A DNA stretch of 10,601 nt from Deltaproteobacteria bacterium (GTDB lineage: Bacteria; Myxococcota_A; UBA9160; PR03). Below, in pieces: positions 7,956-10,601 of this stretch (position 1 is its first letter; the number at the start of each line of letters is the position of its first letter). The DNA lies in assembly GCA_018262315.1 (NCBI GenBank), contig JAGSPS010000082.1:1-10601 (forward strand), in the 5' to 3' direction. The position numbers and the translations under genes were made by a program. The notes below the pieces were generated by a model, which searched no databases, was not told where the DNA came from, and was given only the letters and a program-made list of their open reading frames with translations.

Positions 7956-8207
7956 ATGCCCCAGGTGGCGACCGATCTCGTCGAGATTCTCGTCTGTCCG
8001 GAGACGAAGCAGCCGGTTCGTCTCGCGACGGCGCCGGAGCTGGCCGGCGTCAACGAGAAGATCCGCGCGGGTACGATGCGCAACCGCGGTGGCGAGGCGG
8101 TGAAGACCGAACTCGTCGAGGCGTTGATCCGCGAAGATGGGCGGATCCTGTACCCCGTCGACGACGGGATCCCGGTGATGCTGGTCGAGGAATCCATCGA
8201 GCTGTAG
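7956..8207 (+). CDS. Trm112/YcaR-like (UPF0434-type) small protein
   Basis: This 83-residue protein starts with ATG at 7956 after a strong GGGAGGA site five bases upstream, 14 bp after the dehydrogenase stop, so it is probably the last gene of that operon. The N-terminal LVEILVCPETKQPVRL and the C-terminal GRILYPVDDGIPVMLVEESIEL match the Trm112-like fold. In eukaryotes Trm112 activates methyltransferases; the bacterial YcaR/UPF0434 proteins are short relatives of poorly known function. Only one cysteine is present (CPETK), where zinc-binding relatives have CPxC, so zinc binding through a Cys pair is unlikely. The central insert (about residues 28-60) is longer than in E. coli YcaR. Its link to the acyl-CoA dehydrogenases is positional only. 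Confidence 0.82.
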   Translation: MPQVATDLVEILVCPETKQPVRLATAPELAGVNEKIRAGTMRNRGGEAVKTELVEALIREDGRILYPVDDGIPVMLVEESIEL

Positions 8208-8222
8208 TTGCTTGGTTGCTGG

Positions 8223-8416
8223 GCGCGGGGGGACACAGGGTCCCGTGCTCGGACATCCTCGGCGCGTGCTCGATCGGCGACCTTCTTAGACCTGCGGCGT
8301 GCTGAGCGCTGCGGCGCGCTTCGCACGAACATTTACTTACGCACGCCTCCGGTAGCGGTGCGAGCGGGTGCACGGCGCCTGCGGAACTGCGCGCGGGACC
8401 CTGTGTCCCCCCGCGC
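8223..8416. repeat. Perfect 23-bp inverted repeat around a 148-bp spacer (REPIN- or MITE-like)
   Basis: The left arm (8223-8245) and right arm (8394-8416) are exact reverse complements over 23 bp. Each contains the core GGGACACAGGGTCCC or its complement. That core is itself a palindrome with a 5-bp stem and 5-base loop (GGGAC-ACAGG-GTCCC), next to a run of six G or C. Two inverted REP-like units with a spacer are the layout of REPIN elements; a tiny non-autonomous transposable element is the alternative. It occupies most of the 246-bp gap between convergent genes. No gene or transposase is seen in the spacer, and there is no T-tract typical of an intrinsic terminator. Confidence 0.85.
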
Positions 8417-8453
8417 CTCGGTGTTTCGGTGGTGGGACCTGGTTGCGAGTGCG

Positions 8454-9233
8454 CTACTGCGCGAACTCGCGGCGCTTCAATTCTCGGACGTACTCGGAGA
8501 GTTCGGCGTCGCCGGAGACCATCTGCGACATGCTCTGCTCGCACTCGCGCGCGGCGGCGCGGAGCGGGTCGAGGTCGAGTTTCACGTCCAGGATGGGCTC
8601 GGCGCGTTCGAGGAGCGCGAGGGCGCCGCGCGGGTTGGGCGTGACGTGGATGTAGTGCGGGAGCCCGGCCCAGAGCGCGAGCACCTCGACACCGCGTTCG
8701 CGCAGCAGCTGGCCGAGCATCCCAATGACGCCCGTCGGACCTTCGTAGCGCGTGGCCTCGAGGCCGTGGCGTTCGAGCAGCGCGGCGTCGCTCGCGACTG
8801 CCGTGATGCCGACCGGGCGCGAGTAGAGCACGTCGGCGAGGTAGGCGCCGAGCATCACGGTGCGGCGTACCTGGAGTTGATCGACGAGCGCGAGCACCTG
8901 GTCGGCGAAGAGTCGCCAGCGCAGATGCGGCTCGATCGCGATGCCGATCACGAGTTCGTGGGCTTCGTCGGCGGCGGCGTAGAGGAAACGGGAGAGAGGC
9001 CACGCGAAGTCGGTGACGACACCGTCCTCGACGGTGACGATCGGGCGGCGCACGCTGAAGTCGAAGAACAGCTCGGGGTCGATCTCGGCGAGCGGCGCCG
9101 CGCCGATCTGCTCGGCGAGATAGCGCGCCGCCGTCGTGGCGGACTCCCCGGCGTCGTTCCAGCCCTCGAACGAAAGCACCAGCAGCGGATCGCGCAGCTG
9201 CGGCCGCACCTGCCAGCGAAGGGGCTCGTTCAT
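8454..9233 (-). CDS. PAC2 family protein
   Basis: This 259-residue soluble protein has the PAC2 (proteasome assembly chaperone 2-like) family pattern. It starts with RWQVRPQLRDPLLVLSFEGW followed by NDAG, then has the mid-protein VMLGAYLADVLYSRPVGITA segment and ALWAGLPHYIHVTPNPRGAL. Bacterial members are common in Actinobacteria and some deltaproteobacteria-like lineages, and their function is mostly unknown. I chose ATG at 9233 because family similarity starts right after it. An in-frame ATG at 9302 would add 23 residues and overlap the response regulator gene, and neither start has a strong ribosome binding site. The gene lies 46 bp downstream of the response regulator on the same strand, so it may share its transcript. 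Confidence 0.85.
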   Translation of the reverse strand: MNEPLRWQVRPQLRDPLLVLSFEGWNDAGESATTAARYLAEQIGAAPLAEIDPELFFDFSVRRPIVTVEDGVVTDFAWPLSRFLYAAADEAHELVIGIAIEPHLRWRLFADQVLALVDQLQVRRTVMLGAYLADVLYSRPVGITAVASDAALLERHGLEATRYEGPTGVIGMLGQLLRERGVEVLALWAGLPHYIHVTPNPRGALALLERAEPILDVKLDLDPLRAAARECEQSMSQMVSGDAELSEYVRELKRREFAQ

Positions 9234-9279
9234 GTGCGGAGCTTCGCGCCCGCCACTGCGCAGGGCAAGCGTCCGCGCT

Positions 9280-9975
9280 TCAGCGGATGAACTTGTATCC
9301 ATGTCCGCGCACCGAGAGGATGTGCTGCGGGCGCGCGGGATCGCGCTCGATGTAGCGACGCAGGCGCGCGACGAAGGTGTCGATGACGCGCGTCCGGGTC
9401 TCGGGCCGCAGCCCCCATACGACCTCGAGCAGTTCGCCGCGCCGCACTGCGCGACCTTCGCGTTCGATCAGCGCGCGCAACAGCGCGGCCTCGCGCGTGG
9501 TGAGCTCGATCTTGCCCTGCGGACCTTCGAGTTCGAAGCGGTCGAAGTCCACGCGGACGGCGCCGAACTCGATGGCGCGCGGTGCGTCGTCGCCCGGCGC
9601 GTCCCAGCGCCGCCGCCGCAGCAGCGCGCGCACGCGGGCGAGCAGTTCGTCCAGCACGAATGGTTTGGTCAGGTAGTCGTCGGCGCCTTCTTCGATGCCG
9701 CGCACGACATCGCCGGGATCGTCCTTGGCGGTGAGCATCAGGATCGGCACGAAGTTGCCGGCCGCGCGCACGCGGCGCGCCACCTCGACGCCGCCCATCG
9801 CGGGCAGCATCAGATCGAGGATCACCAGATCGAAACGACGCGGGCCGCCGAGCAGCGCGTCGCTCGCGGCGCGACCGTCGGCCGCGACCTCGACCTCGTG
9901 GCCCTCCGCTTCGAGGTTGAAGCGCAGCCCTTCGGCGATGTGACTCTCGTCCTCGACGACGAGGATGTTGGACAC
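9280..9975 (-). CDS. OmpR/PhoB-family response regulator
   Basis: This 231-residue transcription factor has an N-terminal receiver domain (about 1-120) and a C-terminal winged-helix DNA-binding domain (about 135-231). Receiver residues are all present: acidic Glu8/Asp9, phosphoacceptor Asp54 in VILDLMLP, Thr82, Tyr101 and Lys104 in YLTKPF. The effector domain shows LTTREAALLRALIEREGRAV, then RVIDTFVARLRRYIE and the terminal GHGYKFIR wing typical of PhoB-like proteins. The start is GTG at 9975, seven bases after the histidine kinase stop, so the pair is very probably cotranscribed and cognate. No strong ribosome binding site is seen, which suggests coupling to kinase translation. The regulated genes cannot be told from the sequence. 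Confidence 0.95.
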   Translation of the reverse strand: MSNILVVEDESHIAEGLRFNLEAEGHEVEVAADGRAASDALLGGPRRFDLVILDLMLPAMGGVEVARRVRAAGNFVPILMLTAKDDPGDVVRGIEEGADDYLTKPFVLDELLARVRALLRRRRWDAPGDDAPRAIEFGAVRVDFDRFELEGPQGKIELTTREAALLRALIEREGRAVRRGELLEVVWGLRPETRTRVIDTFVARLRRYIERDPARPQHILSVRGHGYKFIR

Positions 9976-9982
9976 GCGGCGG

Positions 9983-10601
9983 CTACTGCGCTGCGAGCGG
10001 CGCGCTGCGCACCGACGCTTGCTGGCCGCTCGACACGCGCAGCCTCACGACGAAGCGCGAACCGAGCCCGGGCCCGGCGCTGTGCGCCTCGACGCTTCCA
10101 CCCTGGCGCCGCACCAGGAAGCGCACGATGAACAGGCCGAGTCCGAGTCCCTTGACGCGCCGCTGCGCTTCGACGCCGGCGCGGTAGAACGGCTGGAAGA
10201 TGCGGCGCAGTTCCTTGCGCGGGATGCCGACGCCGCGGTCTTCGATCTCGACGCGCACGCCGCCCTCGGCATCGGCGGCCGCGCGCACCTGCACGTCGAC
10301 CGCGGGTCCCGAGTACTTGACCGCGTTGTCGAGCAGGTTGCGGAACACCAGCGACAGCTCCTGTTCTTCCCCGAGCGCCACGGGATCGCCCTCCACCTCG
10401 AGGCGCAGCGCTTCGGGCGCGAGGTGATACTGGTCGCGCACTTCCTGCGCACAGCTGGCGAGGAGATCGCGCAGCGCGATCGGCTCGCGGCTCGGACGTC
10501 GGGCGCGCGCGGCGCGCGCGGCGGCGAGCACCTGGTCGACGGTGCGCTCGAGCCGTGCGACGTCCTGGCGCATGCGTCCGAGGAACTGGCCGCGCTGCTC
10601 A
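9983..10601 (-). CDS. Sensor histidine kinase, C-terminal part (5' end outside window)
   Basis: The frame stays open to the window edge (…EQRGQFLGRMRQDVARLERT), so the ATG at 10573 is internal and the true start lies beyond 10601. What is visible is the end of the dimerisation helices followed by a HATPase_c domain: the N box in LVFRNLLDNAVKYS, G1 in EDRGVGIP, F box FYRAG, and G2 in GLGLGLFIV. The phosphoacceptor histidine and any sensor or membrane segments are outside the window. The C-terminus carries a short tail (about 20 residues) beyond the kinase fold. With the response regulator seven bases downstream, this is a classic two-component pair, though with the kinase gene first, which is the less usual order for PhoB-type pairs. 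Confidence 0.93.
   Translation of the reverse strand, partial: EQRGQFLGRMRQDVARLERTVDQVLAAARAARARRPSREPIALRDLLASCAQEVRDQYHLAPEALRLEVEGDPVALGEEQELSLVFRNLLDNAVKYSGPAVDVQVRAAADAEGGVRVEIEDRGVGIPRKELRRIFQPFYRAGVEAQRRVKGLGLGLFIVRFLVRRQGGSVEAHSAGPGLGSRFVVRLRVSSGQQASVRSAPLAAQ

Noticed and set aside
8223..8416. Intrinsic bidirectional terminator for the convergent operons
   Set aside because: The short palindromes lack T-tracts and the 148-bp spacer is too long for a terminator loop, although some termination effect is not excluded.
8208..9290. 360-codon plus-strand frame over the convergent region and PAC2 gene
   Set aside because: It is an antisense shadow of the PAC2 gene running through the inverted repeat; no family is recognised.

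Overview
This is a high-GC bacterial window with dense genes, long shadow ORFs and short spacers. An alternative complex III (act) operon, a thiolase with two acyl-CoA dehydrogenases, and a PhoB-type two-component pair fit a deltaproteobacterium-like lineage (Myxococcota, Binatota or similar). That assignment is inference from gene content; there is no rRNA or other phylogenetic marker here.

Layout. (1) 1-3832, minus strand: the start of the act operon in the order actA (pentahaem cytochrome c), actB (Tat-exported molybdopterin-oxidoreductase-like plus ferredoxin-like fusion) and the first ten codons of a third gene, probably actC. Alternative complex III is a membrane quinol:electron-acceptor oxidoreductase that replaces the bc1 complex. 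(2) 3833-4223: a 391-bp divergent intergenic region with a regularly spaced GATC cluster and one doubtful 57-codon ORF. (3) 4224-8207, plus strand: thiolase, a 161-bp spacer with a direct repeat, a C-terminally short acyl-CoA dehydrogenase, a full-length acyl-CoA dehydrogenase, and a small Trm112/YcaR-like protein. (4) 8208-8453: a convergent intergenic region holding a perfect 23-bp inverted repeat whose arms are each small palindromes (REPIN- or MITE-like). (5) 8454-10601, minus strand: sensor histidine kinase (5' end outside the window), OmpR/PhoB response regulator, then a PAC2-family protein.

How the genes fit together: the plus-strand cluster supplies the first oxidation step and the final thiolytic step of a beta-oxidation-type pathway. 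Electrons from acyl-CoA dehydrogenases normally reach the quinone pool through ETF, and alternative complex III oxidises quinol. The neighbourhood is therefore metabolically coherent, although the two blocks are divergently transcribed and no shared regulation is shown. The hydratase, hydroxyacyl-CoA dehydrogenase and ETF genes are not in the window.

Most unusual: the nested inverted repeat at 8223-8416; two families of short coding-like direct repeats, one of which is built into the N-terminus of ActA; and the tandem acyl-CoA dehydrogenases, one of which ends just after its catalytic-glutamate position and may be a heteromer subunit. I found no CRISPR array, tRNA, rRNA, integrase, transposase or recognisable defence system.
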